A DNA stretch of 64,000 bases from Nocardioides gansuensis (GCF_003076135.1 NZ_QDGZ01000003.1:62001-126000); one strand, 5' to 3'. Positions 53,171-61,104 are shown, counted from the first letter of the stretch. Numbers and translations are program-made. The notes: generated from the letters alone by a model not told the origin.

Positions 53171-53201
53171 AGTTTCGAGGCGCGGCCCGCAAGTTTCGAG
53201 G
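53171..53201 (+). repeat. Direct repeat AGTTTCGAGG before the tartrate dehydratase gene
   Basis: AGTTTCGAGG at 53171-53180 and 53192-53201, 21 bp apart (two helical turns), the second overlapping the ribosome-binding site GAGGAAGG. Possible regulator-binding pair. The rest of 53036-53170 holds no gene. Confidence 0.4.
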
Positions 53202-53211
53202 AAGGATGCTC

Positions 53212-54378
53212 ATGAAGATCATCTCCGCCCACGAAGGCGTCATCCCGATCAGCTCGTCGATGGGCAACGCGTTCATCGACTTCTCCACGATGGACTGCTC
53301 GATCCTGGCTTTGGTCAGCGACGTGATGGTTGATGGGGAGCCGGTGGTCGGCTACGGCTTCAACTCCAACGGCCGCTACTCGGCCGGCGAGATCCTCCGC
53401 CGCCGAGTGCTGCCCCGGCTGATGGGGGCGCCCGCCAATAGCCTGCTGGACGATGACGGCCTGCTCAGCCCGTCCACTGCTTGGGACGTCATGATGCGCA
53501 ACGAGAAGCCCGGCGGCCACGGTGAGCGCTCGGTCGCGGTCGGCGTCGTCGACATGGCCCTCCACGACCTTGCCGCCAAAATCGCTGGCGTCCCGCTCTA
53601 CCGGTGGATCTCCGACAAGTACGGCGACGGCACCTTCGACGACTCCGTCTTCGTCTACGCGGCCGGCGGCTACTACGCCCCCAACAAGACCTACCGCGAC
53701 CTGCAGGACGAGATGAAGGGCTTCCTCGACGCCGGCTACAACGTCGTCAAGATGAAGATCGGCGGCGCCGACCTCGCCGAGGACCTGCGCCGCATCGAGG
53801 CCGTCCTGGAGGTCCTCGACGGTGACGGCTCGCGGCTCGCGGTCGACGCTAACGGTCGCTTCGATCTCGACCGCGCGCTCGAGTACGGCCGTGCCCTCGA
53901 ACCCTACGGTCTGTTCTGGTACGAGGAGGTCGGCGACCCGCTCGACTACCGGCTCAACGCCACTCTGTCCGAGCACTACCGCGGCCCGATCGCCACCGGC
54001 GAGAACCTCTTCTCCCTCCAGGACGCTCGCAACCTGATCCGGTACGGCGGCATGCGACCCGATCGCGACTACATCCAGGTCGACCCCGCCCTGAGCTACG
54101 GCCTGGTCGAGTACCGTCGCATCCAGCACATGCTCGCCCAGCACGGCTGGTCCTCGCGCCGATGCATTCCGCACGGCGGCCACCAGTTCTCACTTCACAT
54201 CGCCGCCGCTCTCAAGCTCGGCGGCAACGAGTCCTATCCCGACGAGTTCCAGCCGACCGGTGGGTTCGCAGACGACGCGGTCGTGGTGAACAGCCGCGTC
54301 AAGCTCGACGACCGACCCGGGATCGGGTTCGAGGGCAAGGCCAACTTCCACAAGGTCCTGCGGGAACTGCACGCGTAA
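53212..54378 (+). CDS. tarD: D(-)-tartrate dehydratase-like enolase-superfamily enzyme
   Basis: A 388-residue mandelate-racemase-type enolase: GYGFNSNGRY near 45, NEKPGGHGERSVAVG near 98, VKMKIGG near 178-184 (K-x-K base), VDANGRFD near 211, FWYEEVGDP near 236 and TGENLFSLQDARNLIRYGGM near 262 (metal acids), IPHGGHQFSLH near 320. Length and these blocks match the remembered Bradyrhizobium D-tartrate dehydratase, whose product is oxaloacetate. ATG 53212 fits GAGGAAGG at 7 bases; ATG 53206 is an alternative. It has its own transcript after a terminator. Confidence 0.85.
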   Translation: MKIISAHEGVIPISSSMGNAFIDFSTMDCSILALVSDVMVDGEPVVGYGFNSNGRYSAGEILRRRVLPRLMGAPANSLLDDDGLLSPSTAWDVMMRNEKPGGHGERSVAVGVVDMALHDLAAKIAGVPLYRWISDKYGDGTFDDSVFVYAAGGYYAPNKTYRDLQDEMKGFLDAGYNVVKMKIGGADLAEDLRRIEAVLEVLDGDGSRLAVDANGRFDLDRALEYGRALEPYGLFWYEEVGDPLDYRLNATLSEHYRGPIATGENLFSLQDARNLIRYGGMRPDRDYIQVDPALSYGLVEYRRIQHMLAQHGWSSRRCIPHGGHQFSLHIAAALKLGGNESYPDEFQPTGGFADDAVVVNSRVKLDDRPGIGFEGKANFHKVLRELHA

Positions 54379-54814
54379 CCGCGTGCATCGACAGCCTCCC
54401 GGCAACCCGGGCTCGCATGGTCGATTTCGCTGAGTTCGAGCTCTATGTGAGGAATGACTTCAGGTCGTACTGCTGATCGGACTCCGCGCCTGCGGCGCCT
54501 AAGGATGGACGGCGACGCCGGGCTGACGTGTGCCTCCCGGACGTCGGTCGTCACGCGACCGCAGGAGAGGTCGGGAGATCACTCGGCACGTCTCCGCGGC
54601 GCCGCCACGTCGGGCTCGGTCGTGGGAAGCGACTGCGATTTGAGTCATGCCGCGCTTATGTACCGAAAACGCCAGCGCAAGTCGTCAAATGGCAGCAGAC
54701 GGGACCAAGATGATTGGGGACCGATCCCCTGGGTTTCCGTGCCTGCGCAGGTCAGGGCGCACATCGGCAACAGCGGTCAAAGATGTCAGATCGGGAAGGA
54801 GCGCACACCGCATG
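54379..54814. other. Gene-free right end of island
   Basis: No convincing gene. At 54639-54670 the sequence (ATTTGAGTCATGCCGCGC, then TTATGTACCGAAAAC) resembles a shortened copy of the bases that follow both tRNA-end repeats (ATTTGAG...ATGCCGCGTTTTGTGACCCCAAAAC), suggesting a third, older junction remnant. Low confidence. Confidence 0.4.
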
Positions 54815-54850
54815 CCCAGAGGTCGCAGGTTCAAATCCTGCCCCCGCTAC
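54815..54850 (+). repeat. Putative attR (second copy of tRNA-fMet 3' half)
   Basis: Exact 36-bp copy of 44044-44079. Bases before it (CACCGCATG) do not form the 5' half of a tRNA, so this is a partial copy, as expected at the far end of an element inserted in a tRNA gene. Confidence 0.85.
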
Positions 54851-54854
54851 GAAG

Positions 54855-54896
54855 AAGTGGCCCCTGACCTGCGGAAACGCAGATCAGGGGCCACTT
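54855..54896 (+). terminator. Second copy of the tRNA-type terminator
   Basis: Same hairpin as 44084-44125 with minor changes, 5 bases after the att repeat; about 40 further bases (CTTTTGAACCATTTCTGC...) remain similar to the left copy. Confidence 0.8.
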
Positions 54897-55029
54897 GGCT
54901 TTTGAACCATTTCTGCTTGTGACGCGTTTTGTGTACCAAGAACCCTCGCGCTGGTGACCCGCTTTGGACATGGTCTGCGGGGACGTTGAGGCAAGCAGAC
55001 GCCGGGTGGGGCCCGAAGCGGCGACGACC

Positions 55030-55207
55030 TCAGTCGTTCGCGGTGGTCGTCGTGGCCTGGCCGGCGAAGGACTGAAGGATGTGCGTCACGTCGGGTGTGG
55101 ACCTGTCCTTCTCGATGTAGAACTCTTTCTGATCGCATCTGAGGAGTGGCCGAGGACGCGGGCCGCGGTGTCCGAGTCGACCAGGCGGGTCGCCGCGGTC
55201 CGGATGG
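55030..55207 (-). pseudogene. Tyrosine recombinase (integrase) C-terminal remnant
   Basis: Read on the minus strand, two adjacent frames give IRTAATRLVDSDTAARVL and GHSSDAI, then EFYIEKDRSTPDVTHILQ and SFAGQATTTTAND before a TGA (55030-55032). This is the box II region of actinobacterial integrases (Arg of the HxxR box, GHSS, catalytic Tyr in FYI) with a frameshift between GHSSDAI and EFYI at about 55125-55140. The N-terminal four-fifths are absent. It points towards the att repeat, as integrase genes of tRNA-integrated elements often do. 54897-55029 holds no gene. Confidence 0.7.
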
Positions 55208-55298
55208 GTGAGTCGCCGGCTTACGTGGGCGACTACCTCCCATTGCCACCGCCAGGGATGCCAATCCGAGCCAAGGTGCTATTGAGAGGAGCGGGGGT

Positions 55299-56219
55299 AT
55301 GGCTGCTGTTGCGGTCCTTCTAAAGGCAGGCTATGTGTCTGGTGCTGCCGTTGCGGACGACGGAGAGGTACTTGGCCGTCATCGTGAGAACTACCCCGTT
55401 GGGCCTGGGTCCAGCGGCCCGCAGGACGATGATCTGACAGCCGCCGTTGTCGCAACCGTGAGAGCTCTACGTGCGCCTGGCCAGCGCTCGACTGTGGGCC
55501 TCGCCTTCGAACCTCTGGTCGGGCATGTGCCACGGCTTCGGCACGCACTTGAGCATGTTCAAGAACAGGTGCACCTAGAGACGGCTGCACGTGCCGCGGC
55601 GTGGGGAGAGCACCGGTTCGGCGTCCTTCGGGGCATCCAAGCCCCTCAAAATTCCATGACAGTAACTGTAGGGGCGAGCATCCGTGGTGGTCTCATCCTG
55701 CGGGGTCGACTAGTTCGCGGCGCGCACGGCTTAGGCGGAGAGATTGGGCATTTACCATTCGTGCCGGGCGGCCGGCAGTGCGAATGCGGGTTGGAAGGAT
55801 GCTTTGATCGCTACGCGAGTGCAACTGCCCTGGTGGAGCGGACACGTGCAGCGCTGATTGAGACTGCCGAAGTCGGCCAGCGACTTGCCCTCGATGTGCG
55901 GAACGGGCCCATCGATGAAGTCGCGAGCGAGATAGTCCGAGCCGCCGTGAACGGGAATGAGTCCGCGCTCGGACAGACCGCTGAAATTGGCCGCCACCTG
56001 GGCATGGGCATCGGGCGATTGGTCAAACCGCTGAGCCTGTCGGGGGTAGTGCTGAGGGGGTCCTTTGTCGACGACGCGGGCGACATACTGCTGACTCCAG
56101 CCCGGGAAGCTATGTCGCGAACTGTTGGGCAATCGACAGATCTGGAACTGCGAGCCGGGCTGCCGGGAGACGATGCTGTGCTCCTCGGAGTGACGGACCT
56201 GTCACTTAATGCCCACTAG
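55299..56219 (+). CDS. Catalytically degenerate ROK-family protein
   Basis: A 306-residue protein with the ROK fold signatures LGGEIGHLPF (about 147) and the zinc motif CECGLEGCFDRYASATAL (about 160-177). But the phosphate loop DxGGT is replaced by LLKAGYVSG at the N terminus, and the catalytic NDAN segment reads VHLETAARAAAWGE, so both the Asp base and the ATP loop are lost. No DNA-binding domain is present. A sugar sensor or decaying gene is likely. Composition is more AT-rich than its neighbours. ATG 55299 follows GAGAGGAGCG. It converges tail to tail on an intact ROK gene. Confidence 0.75.
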   Translation: MAAVAVLLKAGYVSGAAVADDGEVLGRHRENYPVGPGSSGPQDDDLTAAVVATVRALRAPGQRSTVGLAFEPLVGHVPRLRHALEHVQEQVHLETAARAAAWGEHRFGVLRGIQAPQNSMTVTVGASIRGGLILRGRLVRGAHGLGGEIGHLPFVPGGRQCECGLEGCFDRYASATALVERTRAALIETAEVGQRLALDVRNGPIDEVASEIVRAAVNGNESALGQTAEIGRHLGMGIGRLVKPLSLSGVVLRGSFVDDAGDILLTPAREAMSRTVGQSTDLELRAGLPGDDAVLLGVTDLSLNAH

Positions 56220-56233
56220 CCTGTCGGAGCCGG

Positions 56234-57316
56234 TCACATCAGACGTCGGCGACTGCCAAGTGGTGCGGCGGAGTCTCGTACGCGCGCCTCACGCCTGTCC
56301 GCGCGGCGGGTTCTTCGACGCGCCTTGCGTGCGGCTGAGCGAGCCATGTCGGCCGCGCCGATGAAGCCGGCCTCCGGCCCCAGAGCCGCAACTACAATCG
56401 CTGGCTCACTTCGGTGGCCGCGGCCCGTGAGCGCCTTTGAGAAGGCGGAGCGAGTAGGACGCAGGAGCAGGTCGCCGGCATCGGACAAGCCACCGCCGAT
56501 GACGATGCATGACGGGTCGAACGCCGCGGCGAGGCCCGCCAGTCCCACACCGAGCCACTCCCCGATGTCGCTCAAGAGCTCGAGCGACAACGGGTCTCCG
56601 TTGCGCGCCTCCTGGGTGACCTGCGGACCGGTGAGTCGGGCGGGGTCGCCGTCGACAAGTTCTCGAAGCCGGTGGGCAAGTGGCGAGCCGTTCGCGATCA
56701 GCTCCCGTGCGTCGCGCAGCAAGGCCGTCCCGGAGGCGTACTGCTCCCAGCACCCACGGTTCCCGCACTCGCAGCGGTGTCCGGTTGGCACCATCTGCAT
56801 GTGGCCGAACTCTCCGGCCATCCCGTTGTTGCCCCGGAACACCTTGCCATCGATGATCAGAGCGCCCCCGATGCCCGTGCCGAGCGTGATGCACAACACG
56901 AATCGATGGCCCCTGGCCGCACCGTAGAGGCACTCGGCGACCCCCGCCGTATTCGCATCATTGTCGACCACGACGGGAAGACGTACTCGCTTCGCGATAG
57001 CCGATTGAAGGGGCTCACGGCGCCAGTTCAGATGGGGGGAGAACATGACGACCCTGCGAGTCGCGTCCACGAACCCAGCGGCACCGATGCCTACCGCAGC
57101 AATCTCATGCGAGCGCCGAAGGTCCTGGACGATGGACACGATCGAGTCTTCAACCAGCTGGACGTCGTGACCCGGCGTCGGGACCTGGCGTCTCGCCAGC
57201 ACCTTCCCGTGGGGGTCGAGGACGCCCGCGAGGATCTTCGTCCCCCCGATGTCCACCCCGATCGTAGACGCCTCCGCGCGGAACAGAATGGATCGGCGAG
57301 GAGGGGTCTCGGTCAC
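56234..57316 (-). CDS. ROK-family glucokinase-like sugar kinase
   Basis: A 360-residue ROK kinase with ATP loop TIGVDIGGTKILAGVL near 20-35, catalytic VVVDNDANTAGVAE near 117, TLGTGIGGALI near 145, GEFGHMQMVP and the zinc motif CECGNRGCWEQYASG near 180. All residues missing from the 55299 protein are present here. A basic 40-residue tail ends the protein. GTG 57316 is chosen; ATG 57376 would add an N-terminal stretch. Substrate: glucose or another hexose, possibly from inositol or sugar-acid metabolism. Confidence 0.85.
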   Translation of the reverse strand: MTETPPRRSILFRAEASTIGVDIGGTKILAGVLDPHGKVLARRQVPTPGHDVQLVEDSIVSIVQDLRRSHEIAAVGIGAAGFVDATRRVVMFSPHLNWRREPLQSAIAKRVRLPVVVDNDANTAGVAECLYGAARGHRFVLCITLGTGIGGALIIDGKVFRGNNGMAGEFGHMQMVPTGHRCECGNRGCWEQYASGTALLRDARELIANGSPLAHRLRELVDGDPARLTGPQVTQEARNGDPLSLELLSDIGEWLGVGLAGLAAAFDPSCIVIGGGLSDAGDLLLRPTRSAFSKALTGRGHRSEPAIVVAALGPEAGFIGAADMARSAARKARRRTRRADRREARVRDSAAPLGSRRRLM

Positions 57317-57408
57317 GCCGGTCAGCCTAGCCCGCACCTTCCCGCAGGGGGCCGGAGCGACGTCAACTCGCGCCACCTGGAGCGAGTTCTCTCACGTTCG
57401 GGCCGTGC

Positions 57409-58149
57409 TCAGCGCTCGACCAGCGTCACCTCGAACGAGTACGCCTCCGGTCGATAGCAGTGGTCGCCGTACTCGATGGCACGACCGGAGTCCGCGTACG
57501 CCGTCCGCTGCATCGTCAACACCGCATCGTTCTTGCGCCGGCCGAGCAGTCTGGCCTCCTGCGTCGTCGCACCACGAGCTCCGATCCGCTGCCGCGCGAT
57601 CTGGACGTGCGTCCCGGCGTCCCGGACGAGCTGGTAGAGCCCGCCGCCCTCGAGCTCCTCGTCGGTGGGCGAGATCACGTTCGCCGGGAGCCAATTGCGG
57701 AGAACCGCCAGGGGCTCGTCGTCGGCCAGGCGGAGCCGCTCCAGGTGCAGAACTTCCTCGCCTTCGGCGATCCCGAGCTCGTCCGCAACCTCGGCCGTGG
57801 CCGGCTCCCGAACGTTGAGCAGCACCCGAGTGGAGGGCTGCTGGCCGCTGCCGCGCAGGTCGTCATACAGGCTGGTCAGCTCCAGCTCGCGGTGCACCCG
57901 GCCGTGGACTACCTGGGTCCCCACCCCGCGCTTGCGCACGAGCAGGCCCTTGTCGACGAGCTCCTGGATCGCACGCCGCATCGTGGGTCGGCTGAGGCCG
58001 AGCTGGTCAGCCAGGGAGATCTCGTTGTCGAGCTTGAAGCCGGGCGAGACCTCTCCGCTGGCGATCGCCTGCTCGAGCTGCCTGGCGACCTGGTAGTAGA
58101 GCGGGACGGGGCTGCGTCGGTCCACCGTGAGTCGCAACTGTTCACCCAT
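57409..58149 (-). CDS. GntR/HutC-family regulator of the inositol operon
   Basis: A 246-residue regulator with an N-terminal GntR winged helix (VPLYYQVARQLEQAIASGE, LSRPTMRRAIQELVDKG) and a UTRA effector domain (LHLERLRLADDEPLAVLR, MQRTAYADSGRAIEYGDHCY), so HutC subfamily, usually binding a sugar or sugar phosphate. Divergent from the inositol operon, with TGATA-N11-TATCA in the shared 131-bp gap; a repressor of that operon is inferred. Confidence 0.87.
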   Translation of the reverse strand: MGEQLRLTVDRRSPVPLYYQVARQLEQAIASGEVSPGFKLDNEISLADQLGLSRPTMRRAIQELVDKGLLVRKRGVGTQVVHGRVHRELELTSLYDDLRGSGQQPSTRVLLNVREPATAEVADELGIAEGEEVLHLERLRLADDEPLAVLRNWLPANVISPTDEELEGGGLYQLVRDAGTHVQIARQRIGARGATTQEARLLGRRKNDAVLTMQRTAYADSGRAIEYGDHCYRPEAYSFEVTLVER

Positions 58150-58154
58150 GATCC

Positions 58155-58239
58155 TGATACTACCGAGCAATATCAGAATGACTGAAAGACAGAATGTTAG
58201 GACAAAGTCTTGACATGCTCCGCCGCCGAGGACTAGAAA
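58155..58239 (+). promoter_or_regulatory. Inositol operon promoter and GntR-type operator
   Basis: Palindrome TGATA-N11-TATCA at 58155-58175, just upstream of the GntR start. Further on, TTGACA (58210-58215), 18-base spacer, TAGAAA (58234-58239) is a near-consensus sigma-70 promoter for the inositol genes. CAGAATG is repeated at 58174 and 58190. Confidence 0.7.
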
Positions 58240-58280
58240 AGCCCTGTAACCCACATCACATGCATCCCGAAAGGCCATCC

Positions 58281-59282
58281 ATGCGGATCGGATTCCTTGG
58301 CGTGGGGCGGATCGGCGCCAGCCATGCCGCCGTCGTCGCCCGCCACGAGGCGGTGACCTCCCTGGTCCTCGCCGACGCCGACCAGGGGCGAGCACGCGCC
58401 GTCGCCGACGAGCTGGGCGGGGAGAGCGTGGCCGACGTCGCCGCGGTTCTCGCCGCTGACGTCGACGCGATCGTCGTCGCGACCGCCACCGACAGCCATG
58501 CCGAGCTCATTGCCGCCGGCGCGCGTGCAGGCCTCCCCGTGTTCTGCGAGAAGCCGGTCGCGCTCGACGTGCCCGGCACCCTCCGCGTGCTGGAGGAGGT
58601 GCGGGCGGCCGGCACCCCGGTGCAGATCGGCTTCCAACGCAGGTTCGACGCCGGGTACGTCGCGGCGCGCGATGCGCTGCACAGCGGCCGCCTGGGCGAG
58701 CTGCGAAGGGTGCACGCCGTCACGGCCGACCCGGCGCCGCCCCACGCGTCGTACATCCCCACCAGTGGTGGCATCTACCGCGACTGCCTGATCCACGACT
58801 TCGACATCGTTCGCTGGATCACCGGCCGGGAGGTGGTCGACGTGATCGCTAGCGGCGTCAACCGGGGCGCGAGGTTCTTCGCCGAGGCCGGAGACGTGGA
58901 CGAGACGGTGGCGATCCTGACCCTCGACGACGGCACGCTGGTGACCGTGCACGGCTCGCGTTACAACGGCGCCGGCTACGACGTGCGGATGGAGATCGCC
59001 GGCACCGACGCGACGATCGCGGTCGGACTCGACGAGCACACCGCGCTGCGTTCGGCCGAGTCCGGCGTCGAGTTCCCGTCCGGATCTCCCAACCCCACTT
59101 TCTGGGAGCGCTTCGCCGACGCCTACGTGGCCGAGATCAACGCGTTCGTCGAGGTGGTCCGAGGCGAGCGTCCGAGCCCGTGCTCGGTCGAGGAGGCCCT
59201 GGAGGCGTTGTACGTCGCCGAGGCCGCGACCCTGTCGCGGCTCGAGGGCCGGCGCGTCGAGATCGCGGAGGTGCGCAAATGA
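58281..59282 (+). CDS. iolG: Gfo/Idh/MocA dehydrogenase, inositol 2-dehydrogenase-like
   Basis: A 333-residue NAD-dependent dehydrogenase: nucleotide motif IGFLGVGRIGASHAAV near 3, catalytic EKP in VFCEKPVALD near 93, GFQRRFDAGY near 120, and DCLIHDFDIVRWITG near 170 with the active-site Asp/His. This arrangement is usual for myo-inositol/scyllo-inositol 2-dehydrogenases, oxidising inositol to inosose. ATG 58281 follows GAAAGG. Five following genes complete the inositol pathway. Start overlap with the next gene (ATGA). Confidence 0.82.
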   Translation: MRIGFLGVGRIGASHAAVVARHEAVTSLVLADADQGRARAVADELGGESVADVAAVLAADVDAIVVATATDSHAELIAAGARAGLPVFCEKPVALDVPGTLRVLEEVRAAGTPVQIGFQRRFDAGYVAARDALHSGRLGELRRVHAVTADPAPPHASYIPTSGGIYRDCLIHDFDIVRWITGREVVDVIASGVNRGARFFAEAGDVDETVAILTLDDGTLVTVHGSRYNGAGYDVRMEIAGTDATIAVGLDEHTALRSAESGVEFPSGSPNPTFWERFADAYVAEINAFVEVVRGERPSPCSVEEALEALYVAEAATLSRLEGRRVEIAEVRK

Positions 59283-60160
59283 CCACGACACTGCAGTCGC
59301 GGATCGCGGGAGCGCCGATCTCCTGGGGCGTGTGCGAGGTGCCCGGGTGGGGACACCAGATGGCGCCGGAGCGGGTGTTGCGCGAGATGGCCGACCTCGG
59401 CCTTGCCGCCACCGAGTTCGGACCCGACGGCTTCCTTCCGGCCGACCCGCAGCAAGCCGCCGACCTCCTCGCCACCCACGGCATGCGTGCCGTCGGCGGA
59501 TTCGTCCCGGTCGTGCTGTTCGACGGTTCCCGCGATCCCCTTCCCGAGGTCGAGCGGGCCCTGGCCCACTTCCGGGCCGCGAACGCCACCAGTCTGGTGC
59601 TGGCCGCCGCCTCCGGGGCCGAGGGGTACGACGCCAGGCCGGTCCTCGACGAGACGCAGTGGGATGTCCTCCTCGCCAACCTCGACCGGATCCGCGACGT
59701 CGCGGGCGAGCAGGGAATCGAGGCCACCCTCCACCCCCACGTCGGGACGATGGTCGAGAACGCCGAGGAGGTCGACCGGGTGCTCACCGGGAGCACGATC
59801 GGGCTCACCCTCGACACCGGCCACCTACTGGTCGGGGGCGCCGACCCGGTCGAGCTCGCCCGAGCGGCCACCGACCGGATCCGCCACACGCACCTCAAGG
59901 ACGTCCGCGCCGACGTGGCCGAGCGCGTCCGCGCCCGCGAGCTGACCTACACCGACGGAGTGCGGCAGGGCCTCTACGTCCCACTGGGACAGGGTGATGT
60001 CGACGTCGCCGCGATCGTCCGGACCCTCGAGGACGCCGGCTACCAGGGCTGGTACGTCATGGAGCAGGACACGATCCTCGACGCCGAGCCGCAGGCGGGC
60101 GCCGGTCCGGTCGCCGAGGTCCGCACCGGCCTGGAGTTCCTCACCGGGGTGACCGCGTGA
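59279..60160 (+). CDS. iolE: Inosose dehydratase-like TIM-barrel protein (IolE family)
   Basis: A 293-residue xylose-isomerase-like barrel: GAPISWGVCEVPGWGHQ near 9-25 (IolE signature), TLHPHVGTMVE near 152, TLDTGHLLVGG near 179 and RHTHLKDVR near 203 for the metal site, MEQDT near 261. It should dehydrate 2-keto-myo-inositol. The order IolG-IolE-IolC agrees. ATG 59279 overlaps the previous stop; next GTG overlaps its stop. Confidence 0.82.
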   Translation: MTTTLQSRIAGAPISWGVCEVPGWGHQMAPERVLREMADLGLAATEFGPDGFLPADPQQAADLLATHGMRAVGGFVPVVLFDGSRDPLPEVERALAHFRAANATSLVLAAASGAEGYDARPVLDETQWDVLLANLDRIRDVAGEQGIEATLHPHVGTMVENAEEVDRVLTGSTIGLTLDTGHLLVGGADPVELARAATDRIRHTHLKDVRADVAERVRARELTYTDGVRQGLYVPLGQGDVDVAAIVRTLEDAGYQGWYVMEQDTILDAEPQAGAGPVAEVRTGLEFLTGVTA

Positions 60161-61104
60161 ACCACGAAGTCGTCACCATGGGCCGGGTCGGGGTGGACAT
60201 CTATCCCGAGCAGATCGGCGTGCCGCTGGAGGACGTCGTCTCGTTCGCCAAGTACCTCGGTGGCAGCGCCACCAACGTCGCGGTGGCGGCCGCCCGCCAC
60301 GGCCGGCGTTCAGCCGTCATCACCCGCACCGGCGAGGACGCGTTCGGCCGCTTCGTGCACAAGGCACTTACCGGCTACGGCGTGAGCGACGAGTTCGTCA
60401 CGGCCGTGCCGACCTGGCCGACCCCCGTCACGTTCTGCGAGATCTTCCCGCCCGACGATTTCCCGCTGTACTTCTACCGGACGCCCACCGCGCCCGACCT
60501 TCAGATCCGGGTCGACGAGCTCGACCTCGACGCGATCCGGGACGCCGACCTGTTCTGGGTGACCGTCACCGGCCTCTGTCAGGAGCCGAGCCGGGAGGCG
60601 ACGCTGGCCGCGCTCGAGGCCCGCGGTCGCCGGGGTATCACGGTGCTCGACCTCGACTACCGGCCGATGTTCTGGGCCCGTCCCGAGGAGGCCACCGAGC
60701 AGGTCGCCCGCGCTCTCGAGCACGTCACCGTCGTCGTCGGAAACCGCGAGGAGTGCGCCGTCGCCGTCGGCGAGACGGAGCCGGCGGCCGCGGCCGAGGC
60801 TCTGCGGGACCGCGGAGTCCAGGTGGCGATCGTCAAGCAGGGGCCCAAGGGCGTCTACGCCGTGGACGACCACGGGATGGTCGACGTACCCCCGGTCCCC
60901 GTCGAGGTGGTCAACGGCCTCGGGGCCGGCGACGCCTTCGGCGGAGCGCTCTGCCACGGCCTGCTCTCCGGATGGGAGCTGGGCCGGACCATCCGGTTCG
61001 CCAATGCGGCCGGCGCGATCGTCGCAGGCCAGCTGGCGTGCTCGGACGCGATGCCGACGACCAGTGAGGTCGACGCCGTTCTCGGGGAGGTTCTTGATGC
61101 CTGA
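60157..61104 (+). CDS. iolC: 5-dehydro-2-deoxygluconokinase IolC
   Basis: A 315-residue PfkB-family kinase: MGRVGVDIYPEQIGVPLEDV near 8, KYLGGSATNVAVAAARHG near 30, DLDYRPMFW near 165, NREECAVA near 191, and the catalytic NGLGAGDAFGGALCHG near 252. The YPEQIG and GGSATNVAV segments are typical of IolC, which phosphorylates 2-deoxy-5-keto-gluconate. GTG 60157 overlaps the preceding stop; the stop overlaps the next ATG by 8 bases. Confidence 0.9.
   Translation: MNHEVVTMGRVGVDIYPEQIGVPLEDVVSFAKYLGGSATNVAVAAARHGRRSAVITRTGEDAFGRFVHKALTGYGVSDEFVTAVPTWPTPVTFCEIFPPDDFPLYFYRTPTAPDLQIRVDELDLDAIRDADLFWVTVTGLCQEPSREATLAALEARGRRGITVLDLDYRPMFWARPEEATEQVARALEHVTVVVGNREECAVAVGETEPAAAAEALRDRGVQVAIVKQGPKGVYAVDDHGMVDVPPVPVEVVNGLGAGDAFGGALCHGLLSGWELGRTIRFANAAGAIVAGQLACSDAMPTTSEVDAVLGEVLDA

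Larger units (their letters stand above)
44080..54850. mobile_element. Genomic island integrated at tRNA-fMet
   Basis: About 10.8 kb bounded by a 36-bp direct repeat of the tRNA 3' half. It interrupts an otherwise conserved housekeeping region and contains only catabolic genes, one regulator, two broken genes and stretches with lower GC than the flanks. No intact integrase is inside; only a remnant sits just beyond the right repeat. Site-specific integration at the tRNA is inferred from the direct repeats and the partial tRNA copy. Confidence 0.75.

Noticed and set aside
54714-54905. ORFs reading through the tRNA-fMet 3' copy (PEVAGSNPAPATK-type peptides)
   Set aside because: Such peptides are the usual artefact of translating a tRNA T-arm; the DNA is an att repeat.
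54964-55323. 119-codon plus-strand ORF right of attR
   Set aside because: Overlaps the minus-strand integrase remnant and the ROK gene start; no recognisable protein.
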